Positions 1 to 11,044 of a stretch of DNA of 64,000 bases are shown here, piece after piece (the stretch's first letter is position 1; every line of letters starts with the position of its first letter). Under the pieces are notes generated by a model. The model made no database searches, was not told the origin of the DNA, and saw only the letters and a list, made by a program, of their open reading frames with translations. Position numbers and translations under genes: made by a program. The stretch covers positions 561,630 through 625,629 of the forward strand of contig NZ_JACBFS010000003.1 in assembly GCF_022138605.1 (NCBI RefSeq), in the 5' to 3' direction. This DNA comes from Xanthobacter sp. NM-25. GTDB lineage: Bacteria > Pseudomonadota > Alphaproteobacteria > Rhizobiales > Xanthobacteraceae.

Positions 1-1480
<1,480 letters not shown>

Positions 1481-1620
1481 GGGCCCACGCATAAGGCCCC
1501 ACTGTGGCGAATTCAACTCACGCTCTCGCGGGCGACGCGAGGAGCGATGCCCCCGGCCGGGCGGGTGACGCTCGGCCGGGGGGAAATGCAGGGCCCTCCG
1601 CCTCTGCGGGGAACGCGCCT

Positions 1621-4600
1621 CTAGAACCTGTAGTTCATCCCGAGCTTGAGGATCGAGAGGTCGAGCTCGCTCCGCAGGCGCCGGCCCACCACGTCCGGGT
1701 AGGTGGCGGGCGCGGTGGCGGAGGTGTGCATCACACCGGCGCGGGCGCCGGGGAAGAGCATCTCGCTCTCGCCGAAGCCGGCGAACAGGTAGTCCGCCTT
1801 CAGCGACCAGCCACCGCCCATGGCGTATTCGGCGCCGCCCCCCAGGGCGTAGCCCGTGCGGCTGGCGGAGGCGTGCTCGGTGAAGGCGGCCTCGGAGGTG
1901 GAGACGGCGGTGTAAAGGCTGGTCACGATGGCCCGGTACTGGGTGCGCTGCTGCTGCTGCTGCAGGAAGGCGGCACCGCCGGTGGCATAGACCATCAGCC
2001 GGTCGTTCACCGCATAGCCCAGGCGTGCGCGCAGGGTGGCGAGCCAGTCGATCTGGCCGGTCTGCACCGCCTCCACCGCCCGCATGCGATACATGTTGTT
2101 GGAGCAGCGGCAATCAATGCCCTCGGTGGCATAGGTGACCTCGGTGCCGGAAATCTCCGGCTTGGCGAGGTCCGCCTCGATGCCCACCACCACGCGGTTG
2201 GCGAACTGATGGTTCCACCCCGCCTGCACGCCGAAGGAGAAGCCCCGGGCATCGGTGTTCGGCGCCTCGTCTGCCGGATAGCCGCTGGCGGTGCCGTCCA
2301 GCGTGGTCATGCTGCCGCCGAAGCCGACGAAGTCGTAGCCCATGTGCGCGCCGGCATAGAAGCCCGACCAGTCGGCCACCCGGGCGACGTGCCCGGCCTT
2401 GGTGAACAGGGGTGGCAGCAGCGGCTGGTTGAAGTCCGATCCGCCGAACTTGCCGGTGGCGCCGATCCGGAAGGTCCGCCCCGGCCCGGGCTGAACCACC
2501 AGACTCAGCGGGTCCACGTAATAGGTGTCGGTGAGGTTCTCGATATTGGCCCATAGGGTGATGGTGTCGGAGACCTTCAGCTCGGCGAAGGTGTCCACCA
2601 GCCAGTAGGGATTCCAGTCCACCAGGGCGATCAGCGTCTGGGCGCCGCTCACCGGCGTGCCGTGGTCGGCGGCGCGGGGCCCCGTATAGGAGACGCGGCC
2701 GCCGATGGTGAGGGCATCGTTGAGGAACTTCTGGGAGGCGGTGAGCGACACCATGTATTGCGGGGGGATCTGGTTGGTGGCGTAATCCCCGGACAAGGTG
2801 GCGTTGCCGCAGGTGTCGGCGGTGGGACAGAATTCCACGTCGAGATAATAGTTCGCCGCCAGATCCAGGTTGAAGCCGTTGTTCTCATACCGCCCGGAGA
2901 ACTCGAGGCCCGAGAATTTCGCGCGATCGATATTGAAGATCTGCAGGCCGGTATAGCTGTATCCGGCTGGCGCGGTGAAGCGGCTCATCTGTCGGGCGAC
3001 GTAATTCTTGATGTCCCAGTTGAAATAGCCAAACTTGAACATGGCCTTGTCGCCGGCCGCCAGAACACCGTCCTTGATGACATTGATGCCGAGGTCCCAG
3101 TTGCTGGCTCGCTCGGGCTCCAGGGCGTCGTTGACGATGAGCGCGTAGGTCGCCAGCGTCTCGGTCAGGCTGGGCATGCGCAGGGCGTTGGAATAGTTCA
3201 CATAGAGCTGCGTTCCGGTGAACGGCTCCACGGTCACACCCACGGAGGGACTGAAGCCGCCGTCGCTGCGGGTGGGCTGCGGGTTGGCGTTCAATGCGTT
3301 GCTGGGGGCGCTCAGATCCTCGGACCAGTATTGGGAATAGCGCAGGCCCGCGTTCAGCGTCAGCCACGACAGCGGCTTATAGGACAGCTTGCCGAATGCC
3401 GCCGCCTCCTGGCGATTTCCGTCGCGGCCGGCGATGCCGTTGAGGAGGTCGGTGTAGGCCGTCGGCGCGGTCTCCTCGCTCAGGAACGAGCCGCCGAAGG
3501 TCAGGTGCAGCTTACCGTAGCCGCCCAGCGACAGGTCGGACTGGTTGTTCGCGTCCGCACCCCACATGCGGGTGCTGCTGCCGACCCGATAGTCGAAGGG
3601 CAGGCCGTAGTCTTCCGGCTTGGCGGAGACGCCGCCGCGGATCGGCGTGCGCTGCTCGAGGTTGGTGTACCAGAGATTGGCGCGCAGGTTGATCAGGTCG
3701 TTGTCATCGGGATTCCAGCCATAGCGCGCGGTTCCCGAATCCAGCCTGATGCCGGAGGTCTGCGCCTGCTGGGTGGCCTGGCTGGTCTCGGAGGCGAAGC
3801 GCGAGGCCAGCACGTCACCGGCTTCACTGCGATAACCGATATAGCCGAGCTGCAGGCTCTGGCCGTTGTCGTCGCGAATGGTGCCCTTGGCGATGAACGA
3901 TTGGGTGTCGAGCTGGGTGTTGAGGACCTGCTCGCCGGCACGATAGCTGGTGAGCCCGTTGTTGACGAAATAGTTGGTATAGGTGCCGCTGAAGGTGGGC
4001 GGCAGACAGTATCCACTTGAATAGCAGAACAGCTTCGGGCCGGTGCCAACGGGTGCGGCGGAGGCGCCATTGGTGCCGGCGAAATAATTGCCCTGCTTGC
4101 GGTGGGCATAGCCCGCGAACAGGTCAAAATGCTCTTCTTTCCAGCCGGCCGCGACGCTGAATGATCCACTGGTGGGCTCAAGCGCGCCGGGCCGGTTCAT
4201 GCCGTCCGCCGTGGCGATGGGCAGGAGATCCGGGTTGCCCACCGTGGGCTGCTGCCACAGATAGCCCCCGAGATTGCCGGCGATGGGCGCCGCCGTATTG
4301 GTGCCGAAGCCGCCTTTGACCACGATGCCGAATGTCTCGCCGGGCTTCACCACGTCGGCGGCTCCCAGCGTGCGCATGGAGACGGTGCCGGCGATGCCGC
4401 TGGAGGAGGCATCCGCCCCCTTCACGATGTCGATGCCGGCGAGCAGGTCGGGGTCCACATAGCTGCGGTTGGAAACGCCCTGATAGCCCTGATAGATATT
4501 GAGCCCGTTCTCCGAGCCGTCCACCGTCACCGCCACGCGGCCCATGCCCTGCATGCCGCGAATGTTCACGTCGATGGCGCCCGCGCCATTGCGGGCTTCG

Positions 4601-5166
4601 GCGGACATGACGCCCGGCGTGCCGCGAAAGATGTCGGCCGGGCTCGAGCCGCGAAACCGTTCGATGCTCTGTCCGGAGATGTAATCCACTGGACCGGGGG
4701 TCTCGAACGGCACAAGCGTGCGGGACACGGCGCCCGCCGCCACTTCCAGGGTGTCGAGGGCGATGGCGCCGTCCGCCGCGGCGGCTGGGCCGCCCGCCGC
4801 GCTGCCGGGCGCGGAGATCTGCACCGTCGTGGCATTGGGGAAGGTGAAGGACAGTCCGGATCCGCGCAGCAGCCGCGCGATGGCCTGCTCACGGGACATG
4901 GTGCCCGAAAGGCCGGGTGACGTTTTTCCGGAGGTGACCGTCGCGAGATAGGTCACCTGCAGTCCCGCCTGCCGTCCGAACAGCGCCAGCGCCTGGTCCA
5001 GCGGCCCCGCGGGCACGGAAAAAGCCACCTGTGTGGCGCCTTGGGCGAGCACCGGGCGCGGCTGCACCGCGGCGCCCAGCGCAAGTGTGGTTCCCATCAT
5101 CCACATCGCAGCCAAAGTGCGGCCATTCCGATGGCGCGCCGCGCGCGTCCCGGCAAAAGTCTTCAT
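1621..5166 (-). CDS. TonB-dependent transducer/receptor with STN domain and fused C-terminal Omp31-like barrel
   Basis: 1181 residues. A signal peptide (about 1-41, ending VLAQG) is followed by an STN domain (about 45-115) that signals to FecR-type proteins. A plug domain follows (about 140-270; SPADIFRGTPGVMSAEARNG, then VDIVKGADASSS-like text), then a 22-strand-type barrel ending near residue 908 at GRTFRIGATGKF. That aromatic end is normal for TonB receptors. Here the chain continues into about 250 further residues beginning DWSGFYAGAHMGYDF (residue 932, base 2373) and ending KLGMNYRF, which is the pattern of a complete Omp25/Omp31-type 8-stranded porin-like barrel. Two outer-membrane barrels in one chain are unusual. 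With the adjacent fecI and fecR homologues it should import an iron chelate or haem and signal its own expression; the ligand is unknown. Confidence 0.9.
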   Translation of the reverse strand: MKTFAGTRAARHRNGRTLAAMWMMGTTLALGAAVQPRPVLAQGATQVAFSVPAGPLDQALALFGRQAGLQVTYLATVTSGKTSPGLSGTMSREQAIARLLRGSGLSFTFPNATTVQISAPGSAAGGPAAAADGAIALDTLEVAAGAVSRTLVPFETPGPVDYISGQSIERFRGSSPADIFRGTPGVMSAEARNGAGAIDVNIRGMQGMGRVAVTVDGSENGLNIYQGYQGVSNRSYVDPDLLAGIDIVKGADASSSGIAGTVSMRTLGAADVVKPGETFGIVVKGGFGTNTAAPIAGNLGGYLWQQPTVGNPDLLPIATADGMNRPGALEPTSGSFSVAAGWKEEHFDLFAGYAHRKQGNYFAGTNGASAAPVGTGPKLFCYSSGYCLPPTFSGTYTNYFVNNGLTSYRAGEQVLNTQLDTQSFIAKGTIRDDNGQSLQLGYIGYRSEAGDVLASRFASETSQATQQAQTSGIRLDSGTARYGWNPDDNDLINLRANLWYTNLEQRTPIRGGVSAKPEDYGLPFDYRVGSSTRMWGADANNQSDLSLGGYGKLHLTFGGSFLSEETAPTAYTDLLNGIAGRDGNRQEAAAFGKLSYKPLSWLTLNAGLRYSQYWSEDLSAPSNALNANPQPTRSDGGFSPSVGVTVEPFTGTQLYVNYSNALRMPSLTETLATYALIVNDALEPERASNWDLGINVIKDGVLAAGDKAMFKFGYFNWDIKNYVARQMSRFTAPAGYSYTGLQIFNIDRAKFSGLEFSGRYENNGFNLDLAANYYLDVEFCPTADTCGNATLSGDYATNQIPPQYMVSLTASQKFLNDALTIGGRVSYTGPRAADHGTPVSGAQTLIALVDWNPYWLVDTFAELKVSDTITLWANIENLTDTYYVDPLSLVVQPGPGRTFRIGATGKFGGSDFNQPLLPPLFTKAGHVARVADWSGFYAGAHMGYDFVGFGGSMTTLDGTASGYPADEAPNTDARGFSFGVQAGWNHQFANRVVVGIEADLAKPEISGTEVTYATEGIDCRCSNNMYRMRAVEAVQTGQIDWLATLRARLGYAVNDRLMVYATGGAAFLQQQQQRTQYRAIVTSLYTAVSTSEAAFTEHASASRTGYALGGGAEYAMGGGWSLKADYLFAGFGESEMLFPGARAGVMHTSATAPATYPDVVGRRLRSELDLSILKLGMNYRF

Positions 5167-5284
5167 GTTGAAACGGCTCCAAACTGCTCGTCTGGAGGGC
5201 CTGAAGCGCAGCTGTCTGTGCTTTCGGCCTCCTGAAGACTGTTACAGATCAGAGCATCTGTTTTTCTCTTTGGGTCAGCACTTT

Positions 5285-6226
5285 TTAGAAATACGAAACT
5301 ACAGTGAGAAAGGATGCGATCTGCCGTACGCGGGCGCCGGTGGGCTGCACGGCTGCTTCCAGCGCCCGGACCGGATCATTGAGATCGAAGATGCCGCTGA
5401 TGCGCTCCTGGCCGATGAACGGGTCGGCCACCAGCACGCGCCCGGGGATCCATCGGGCGATGCGGGCGATGAGCGCCGTCGCCACCTCGCGCTGGGCGAT
5501 CACCAGGTTGTCGCGCCACGCCGCGATCTGGCTCACGTCGCGCGTGCCCCGTTCCGGCCCGCTGCCGTCCGGGCCGAAGGACATCCATTCCCCGGCCGTC
5601 AACTGATCGGCCGGCGCGGCAGCCGTCGACACGGCGAGCGTGCCCCGATCCACCGCGACACTGAAAATGCTGGCTTCCAGGCCCGCCTCGAACGCTGTTT
5701 CGCGGGCGCTGGCCGTCACCGCTCCCGCCGCCACGCGGAACGGACGTTCGGTGTCGCGCGCGACGTCGAAGAAGGCCATGCCGGAGAGGAGCTCCACGCC
5801 CCGGCGCTCCGGCGAGAAGGCGAAGGCGAGGGCGCTGTCGGGACCGAGCGTGGCGGTGGTGCCGTCGGGCAGCGCCACCTTGCGCGTCTCCGCTGTTCCG
5901 GTGGCGACATCCGCTCGGGCGCGCGCGATCATGCCGGGCACAATGAGGCTTCCGGTGGCTCCGGCGCCTGCGGCGAGCAGTCCGCCCACCACCAGGTTGC
6001 GGCGGGACAGGCCCGAGCGTGCGCGTTGCGCTGCCCGCCGCTGCTCGGCAAGGATCTTCCCGCTCGCCCCATGGATCCGCGCCACCCGCGTCCAGGCTTG
6101 CTCATGGGCGGCGCTGCGAGCACGCCAGAGGCGGATCACGTCGTCCACCACCGGGTTGTCGGGATCGTTCTGCAGCCGGATGACGAGCGCGATGGCCTCG
6201 TCGGTCAGCCGATCCGCCTCGCTCAT
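5285..6226 (-). CDS. fecR: FecR-family anti-sigma factor
   Basis: 313 residues if started at ATG 6226 (MSEADRLTDEA), which has GGGGGAGA just upstream; an upstream in-frame start at 6265 has no such site. A cytoplasmic N-terminal DUF4880-like segment (about 1-60, with LWRARSAAHEQAWTRV) is followed by one membrane segment (about 76-100, after SRRN). The periplasmic FecR domain comes next (about 105-205, KVALPDGTTATLGPDSAL...ELLSGMAFFDVARD). In the family this protein receives the signal from the STN domain of the outer-membrane receptor and controls the ECF sigma factor. It sits between fecI and the receptor gene, all in one direction. Confidence 0.92.
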   Translation of the reverse strand: MSEADRLTDEAIALVIRLQNDPDNPVVDDVIRLWRARSAAHEQAWTRVARIHGASGKILAEQRRAAQRARSGLSRRNLVVGGLLAAGAGATGSLIVPGMIARARADVATGTAETRKVALPDGTTATLGPDSALAFAFSPERRGVELLSGMAFFDVARDTERPFRVAAGAVTASARETAFEAGLEASIFSVAVDRGTLAVSTAAAPADQLTAGEWMSFGPDGSGPERGTRDVSQIAAWRDNLVIAQREVATALIARIARWIPGRVLVADPFIGQERISGIFDLNDPVRALEAAVQPTGARVRQIASFLTVVSYF

Positions 6227-6326
6227 AAGCTCTCCCCCGGCCACGGGCTGGCTGTCCGCCTGCATGCGGCGCCGGTCCCCGTTGTGTTTACAATCGGGCG
6301 GCCACTTTTTTCACAGCGCCGGCGCG

Positions 6327-6827
6327 TCATGGCGCGTCCACGCGGGTCAGCAGGTGACGGTAGGCCTCGTGCACCAGCCCCCAGGTTCGCGAGACGGAAA
6401 GGCCCAGCGCATCGGCCACCTCCGCCAGGGTGCGCCCGTCGAGCCGGTGCATCTCGAACGCCAGCCGCGTGCGCTCGGGCAGTTCGTCGAGGGCGCGCCG
6501 GGTCTGCAGCAGGCATTGGCGGGAATAGACCACCCGTTCCGGTGAGGGGGCGGGATCGGCGATCCGCTGAACCTCCTCTCCGGAAAGGTCGGTGAAGGCC
6601 ACCAGGCGTTCCCGCCGACGCTGGTTGATGCTGAGGTTGCGGGAGACCTGATAGAGATAGGCGCGCGGATTGTGGTTGGCCTCCGCCTCCCCCGGCGGGG
6701 TGGCGAGCACGCGCAGGAAGGTATCCTGGGTGATGTCGGCAGCCGTCTCTGCACTGTGGCCGCGCCGCCGCAGGAAGCGTTCCAGCTCCCGGGCGTGGCG
6801 GACGAACAGCTTGTGCAGATCCCACAT
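6327..6827 (-). CDS. fecI: FecI-like ECF sigma-70 factor
   Basis: 166 residues from ATG 6827 (MWDLHKLFVRHAR), chosen because GGAG lies six bases upstream. The frame is open much further, but that part reads through non-coding DNA and a tRNA fragment. Sigma region 2 is seen at about 5-70 (AETAADITQDTFLRVL), region 4 at about 105-160 (LPERTRLAFEMHRLDG, LAEVADALGLSVSRT). It should direct transcription of the receptor gene downstream on receipt of a surface signal. Order fecI-fecR-receptor is the usual arrangement of cell-surface signalling systems. Confidence 0.92.
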   Translation of the reverse strand: MWDLHKLFVRHARELERFLRRRGHSAETAADITQDTFLRVLATPPGEAEANHNPRAYLYQVSRNLSINQRRRERLVAFTDLSGEEVQRIADPAPSPERVVYSRQCLLQTRRALDELPERTRLAFEMHRLDGRTLAEVADALGLSVSRTWGLVHEAYRHLLTRVDAP

Positions 6828-7223
6828 CGGCGGCTCCGTGCGGCCCGGCGCGCCGCCGTGGCGCGCCCATTCCGCTCCCGCGGTCCGAGCGATGGCGCCG
6901 GCGATCCGGATCGCGCTGCGATCCGGCCCGGCTGCCGTCGGGGCCACGGCTGACGGCATCGGCCTGGCGCAGTGCCGTTCACAGTGCGCGGCCGGCTTCA
7001 CCGTCCGTCGCCACGTCCGATCCGTCAGTCGCCAGCCTATAGGGGGAATGGAAATCTGCTGCAACAGCAATGATTTATATGGATTCCAAGCTGCCTGGCC
7101 CATCGCCAGTGCCGCTTGCCCTCTCGCGCAAGCCGCGTCCACCGAACGACCGGTCCAGCGCGCCAGAACGCCATTGACGCCCGTTCGGGCGCCATCTCGA
7201 TCTTCGATTGTCTTGAGAGAAAC
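6828..7223. promoter_or_regulatory. Intergenic region upstream of fecI with a small dyad
   Basis: No supported gene in these 396 bases. The fecI promoter should be here. A perfect five-base dyad TGCTG-CAA-CAGCA lies at 7057-7069, flanked by AAAT and ATGATTT, in an AT-richer patch. It could be an iron-regulator site (Fur, RirA or Irr families act on such genes), but it does not match a consensus I can assert. The right edge abuts the tRNA-Gly fragment. Confidence 0.3.
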
Positions 7224-7268
7224 TGGAGCGGGCGAAGGGATTCGAACCCTCGACCCCAACCTTGGCAA
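7224..7268 (-). other. 3' fragment of tRNA-Gly(GCC): probable attachment site (att) of the integrated element
   Basis: Read on the minus strand this begins TTGCCAAGG (anticodon loop with GCC), continues through the T arm with GGTTCGAATCC, and ends CGCCCGC-T-CCA, with encoded CCA and U73 as in tRNA-Gly. Nothing upstream of TTGCCAA on that strand restores the anticodon stem, D arm or the 5' GCGGGCG partner of the acceptor stem. A 45-base 3' tRNA piece directly beside a tyrosine integrase gene is the classic mark of site-specific integration. The intact tRNA is predicted at the far, unseen end of the element. Confidence 0.85.
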
Positions 7269-7441
7269 AATTGGAGACAGGGTTATCCGGAGTTTTCCTC
7301 AGTTGGACTGACCTGTAAAAATCAATACTATTCAGTGGCTTATTGATATTGGCCTTTCTGGCATGGTATGAGATTTTCCGTCACGGTGGTCACCAGGTGG
7401 TCACCAACTTCGATGGCATCGACCTATCGAAAGGCACGGGA

Positions 7442-8752
7442 ATGGCAAGAGAAAACGCCGTCAGGCTCACTAAAAAGGTGGTCGACAGCATCGTCTCGAA
7501 CGGTGAGCGTTGCTTCGCTTGGGACAGCGAGTTATCCGGGTTTGGGGTCCGTACTGACCCGAGCGGATCGAAGACCTTCATCATTCGATACCGCGCCAAC
7601 GGCGGCGGGCGGAACGCGCCGAAGCGTTTCCAGACAGTCGGCCGCTATGGAAACTTGACCGTCGACGAGGCACGCAAGAAGGCGAAGATTCTGCTCGGCG
7701 CAGCCGCGAAAGGTGAGGACCCTGCTGGCGAGCTTCAGACAAAGCGGCGCGAAATGCTGATGGCCGAGCTGATCGACCTTTATGAAGAAGAAGGCTGCTT
7801 CGTTCAGCGCGGCATTCGGCAGGGCGAGCCCATGAAGCCCCGCACCAAGGCTTACACGATCGCGCGTTTACGGCACCATGTCGTGCCGCTGCTCGGACGA
7901 AAGCGCGTGTCGGAGGTTGGTGCGGGTGAGATCGAACGCTTCGTGCGGGATGTGACCAACGGCAAGACCGCCAAGGATGAGAAAATCGGGTTTCGCAAAC
8001 GCATCATCGTTCGCGGCGGCGAGGGAGCCGCGCGGAAGGTCGTAAAGGATCTCTCCGCCGTTTTTAGCTTTGCTGTGCGGCGCAAGATCGTGTCCTCCAA
8101 TCCTTGCGACATCGCTGCTGTGAAAAAATCCGACAACAGGCGCGATAGGTATTTGACGCTCGAGGAGATCAGCCGTCTCGGCAAGGCGTTCGACGCGCTG
8201 GAACTGGAGGGTGTCAACGCCAAAGCATTGAACATTGCACGCCTGTGGGCTTTGACCGGCTGTCGTCGCGACGAGATCGCCGCGCTGCGATGGAATGAGG
8301 TGAGTTTCGAGCACGGCCTTCTCGTTTTGGACGACAGCAAGACTGGAAAGTCCATTCGGCCGCTTGGCGCGGCTGCAATCGTGCTGCTGCGTGGCATTAC
8401 AAGGAAGCCGGGTTCCGACTTCGTATTCCCGGCGGAACGGGGAGATGGCCATTTTCAGGGAACAAAGGGCGTTTGGACCAGGGTCGTCGCGAAAGCGGAA
8501 CTACCTGGCGTTACCCCCCATACGCTGAGGCATACGATGGGATCCACCGCCGTCTCCTATGGCGAAGGGTTGCCCCTGACAGGAGCCATTCTTGGCCATG
8601 CGAATGCACGCTCAACAGCGATCTACGCGCATGTGCAACATGATCCTTCGCGTCGCGCGGCCAATCGGATTTCGGGAAAGATTGCTGAAGCACTGGCAGG
8701 CAGGAGTGAGGTGTCAGCTCAGAGCGAACAATCGGATGCACGTGAACACTAG
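7442..8752 (+). CDS. int: Tyrosine recombinase/integrase of the ICE
   Basis: 436 residues from ATG 7442 (MARENAVRLTKK), preceded by AAAGGCACGGGA; the frame is open to 7343 but that part has no family resemblance. An N-terminal arm-binding domain (DUF4102 type, about 5-85; WDSELSGFGVRTDPSGSKTF) precedes a core-binding domain (about 95-230) and the catalytic domain. Catalytic elements seen are TGCRRDEIAAL (first Arg), TPHTLRHTMGS (HxxR) and LGHANARSTAIYAH (His and nucleophile Tyr). It should excise and integrate the element at the adjacent tRNA-Gly site, which lies 170 bases upstream. Confidence 0.95.
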   Translation: MARENAVRLTKKVVDSIVSNGERCFAWDSELSGFGVRTDPSGSKTFIIRYRANGGGRNAPKRFQTVGRYGNLTVDEARKKAKILLGAAAKGEDPAGELQTKRREMLMAELIDLYEEEGCFVQRGIRQGEPMKPRTKAYTIARLRHHVVPLLGRKRVSEVGAGEIERFVRDVTNGKTAKDEKIGFRKRIIVRGGEGAARKVVKDLSAVFSFAVRRKIVSSNPCDIAAVKKSDNRRDRYLTLEEISRLGKAFDALELEGVNAKALNIARLWALTGCRRDEIAALRWNEVSFEHGLLVLDDSKTGKSIRPLGAAAIVLLRGITRKPGSDFVFPAERGDGHFQGTKGVWTRVVAKAELPGVTPHTLRHTMGSTAVSYGEGLPLTGAILGHANARSTAIYAHVQHDPSRRAANRISGKIAEALAGRSEVSAQSEQSDAREH

Positions 8753-8779
8753 GCTGCCAAAACTGAAGTTGAACTAATT

Positions 8780-9925
8780 ATGGAAGCGCAGATTTATCTC
8801 AGGAAATTGTCCCGGCATCTTTCATATCTGTTGGCGTTCGCTCGGAGAATCAACGAACTCGACTTTGCCGCTTCGCTCGGTGGAGAATTCCGCGGCATGC
8901 AGGACGCCGGCTGGGCTACTACGATCACAGCGCACGAAGTGTTCGAGGAAATCTCCGCTCACCCCGCACACAGCCGCCCACGGTCGAAGGCCGAAATTCG
9001 TATCCTGCTGTTTCTCTATTGTCAGCTCGCTGAGGCAGGCGGCATCTATGAGACCCTCAAGAATATGATGGGGATTGTCACGCTAAAACCTTATTTGCTT
9101 TGGCCATTTCAAGACCTTGTTCGAGTAAGACAGCAACCCGCTAGGGTCATTGGGCCGAATGCAAATGCGACGTTCAGAGATCTAGCTAGAACCGCGCATG
9201 CGATTGGCATGCCGGGTCTTGCATTGGTGCTGGAAGAGGCCTTTAGAGACGATATTCGTAATGGCATTTATCATGCCGATTACGTTATCTGGGAGGATGG
9301 CTTGCGTCTCAGGCGTCGGAACGGCGGTCATGCGACTCGGTTGACTTTCGACGAGGTCAATGTGGCTCTTACAAAAGGCGTTGGCTTTTTTGACATCCAT
9401 AGATCCTATATGTCCGAAGCCATCCACTCTTTTCATCCGGCACGTACAATCATCGGCCGCTTTAGCGCAAATTTTCCAGCACCCTGGACTATCCATGCCG
9501 ATCCCGAGCGGCACACATTCTCAATATCCGGTTCAGCGCCAGCCCCGGTAACAACGCCCGAATTTCAACGGCAGGAAGCGATCAATGGTCAGCTTGGCGG
9601 AAAGGTATTGGCGGTGTTCACGGATCAAGCCGCCGGACAGCCTGCGGAATTTCTTGTTTACATGTGGGATGCCGGGTTCGCCCCTAACGAGATTGCTTTG
9701 CCCGAGGATCGAATGCTCAAACTCTTGGAACATGTCGAGCGTGACGGACTGTGGGATCCTCGTTTCGAGCAACCGGCTCGGAGGAGCCTGCTCCTTCTAA
9801 GCCCGTGGGGTTTCCGATATCTCACCGAACCGGCCGATTTTGATAGTTTGCTCGACATTCCATTTATGGAGATCAATGTCGGGACAGGTGATGCATCCGA
9901 AAGTTCGGTGAGCGAGCAACCATGA
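8780..9925 (+). CDS. Protein of unknown function next to the integrase
   Basis: 381 residues; I do not recognise the family. No signal peptide or membrane segment is evident. The middle contains RNGIYHADYVIWEDGLRLRRRNGG, which recalls the R-N-x3-H pattern of HEPN-like helical nuclease domains, but this is weak. Base composition is clearly less GC-rich than the metal genes to the right. It lies 27 bases after the integrase stop in the same direction, so it may be co-transcribed with it. The convergent neighbour is the XRE-ImmA gene. Accessory or defence cargo is a reasonable guess, not a demonstrated role. Confidence 0.65.
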   Translation: MEAQIYLRKLSRHLSYLLAFARRINELDFAASLGGEFRGMQDAGWATTITAHEVFEEISAHPAHSRPRSKAEIRILLFLYCQLAEAGGIYETLKNMMGIVTLKPYLLWPFQDLVRVRQQPARVIGPNANATFRDLARTAHAIGMPGLALVLEEAFRDDIRNGIYHADYVIWEDGLRLRRRNGGHATRLTFDEVNVALTKGVGFFDIHRSYMSEAIHSFHPARTIIGRFSANFPAPWTIHADPERHTFSISGSAPAPVTTPEFQRQEAINGQLGGKVLAVFTDQAAGQPAEFLVYMWDAGFAPNEIALPEDRMLKLLEHVERDGLWDPRFEQPARRSLLLLSPWGFRYLTEPADFDSLLDIPFMEINVGTGDASESSVSEQP

Positions 9926-9973
9926 TCGTTTTTCCAATCGTGATATCTCGGAGGCTTAACCCCCTAGGCACAA

Positions 9974-11041
9974 TCACGGAACTAGCCGGAGAGACGAACC
10001 ACCGACGGATGGCGGATTCACATCCCCGGTAAGCCCGAACAGAAGATTGTCGAGTTCTGCCTCAGGAATATCCAGGCGGGCCGCCACGTGCCGGCGCGTC
10101 ACGCCTTCCCGCCAAAGTTCTGTGAGAACACGCTGCCATATTGCAGATCGTTCTGGCGGGAGACCGTCAGGCTCGTTGATGCCGAACCGCTTGTTTATCT
10201 GGATGCAGAAAGTCCGGTAGTTCCAGTCGGAGATCCGGCCGATCCGGTGGAGGCGATGCGCAAGCGCAGCGACGGACACGCCCCACCGCCTCTTTGCGAG
10301 CACCAATTGATCGAGGCTTCGGACGAATGGGATCGTCGCCACGACGTCGTCGTGAGGCATCAGGAACGACGATGCAAACGCATGTGCCTCCAGTTCGGCA
10401 GCGCGCCCTTGATTGGGACCGCCATGCTTGTGCAGGACAAGGTGCGCCAGCTCATGAGCAGCGTCGAACCGACTGCGCTCCGTGGTCTTGAAGGTGTTGA
10501 GGAAGACATACGGTTCACCATCATGCCAGCAGGAAAAGGCATCCACATTCTTCGTGTTCTCGGCCAGCGAGAAGACGCGGACGCCCTTCGTCTCAAGCAG
10601 CTTGATCATATGGGAGATCGGCCGCTCGCCGATCGCCCAATGCTGGCGTAGCGCACGTGCGGCTCCGGCGGGATCGCGTTCATGGCTGAGGTCGAGCAGG
10701 TCTGGCTGCGGCAGAACGAACCTTTCCCGCACCCAGGCTGACATCTCGAAGGCCAATGAGCCGGCGGCGAGCGCCGCATCGCGCTCTCGCGCCGACATCG
10801 CCGTCAGGCTCCGGAAGCTGGCGGCATCAGCGCCGATCGGGGCCGCGTCGTCCCGGAAGAAGAACTCCCGCGGAAATCCCAGCGCACGCACCAAGCCGTC
10901 GACAGTGTCTTCATCCGGAACCTGCTGCCCGTTGACGACACGCGACAGGGTGACCGGCGATATGCCGGCTTGCTCGGCGAGAGCCTTGGCGGTCAACCGC
11001 TGCCGCTTCCGCGCGAGCTCCATTCTGCCAATGTTGAACAT
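9974..11041 (-). CDS. XRE-family HTH regulator fused to ImmA/IrrE zinc metallopeptidase
   Basis: 355 residues. An N-terminal HTH_3 domain (about 5-62; LTAKALAEQAGISPVTLSRVVNG) is followed by a DUF955 ImmA/IrrE domain (about 165-260) with zinc site HELAH in RFDAAHELAHLVLH. Proteins of this architecture act as DNA-binding repressors whose peptidase part can cleave or sense a partner, and are known both in ICE control (ImmR/ImmA pairs) and in toxin-antitoxin-like loci. Its start is three bases after the stop of the upstream gene (11045-11686), so the two form one operon. Here it could control the element or act with that partner. Confidence 0.88.
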   Translation of the reverse strand: MFNIGRMELARKRQRLTAKALAEQAGISPVTLSRVVNGQQVPDEDTVDGLVRALGFPREFFFRDDAAPIGADAASFRSLTAMSARERDAALAAGSLAFEMSAWVRERFVLPQPDLLDLSHERDPAGAARALRQHWAIGERPISHMIKLLETKGVRVFSLAENTKNVDAFSCWHDGEPYVFLNTFKTTERSRFDAAHELAHLVLHKHGGPNQGRAAELEAHAFASSFLMPHDDVVATIPFVRSLDQLVLAKRRWGVSVAALAHRLHRIGRISDWNYRTFCIQINKRFGINEPDGLPPERSAIWQRVLTELWREGVTRRHVAARLDIPEAELDNLLFGLTGDVNPPSVGGSSLRLVP

Positions 11042-11044
11042 GGC

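Noticed and set aside
6828..7268. N-terminal extension of FecI up to 7268
   Set aside because: The extension reads through the tRNA-Gly fragment (LGSRVRIPSPAP is translated tRNA) and has no sigma-factor homology; a good start with GGAG exists at 6827.
7224..7268. Functional tRNA-Gly gene
   Set aside because: Only the part from anticodon loop to CCA is present; D arm and 5' acceptor strand are missing.
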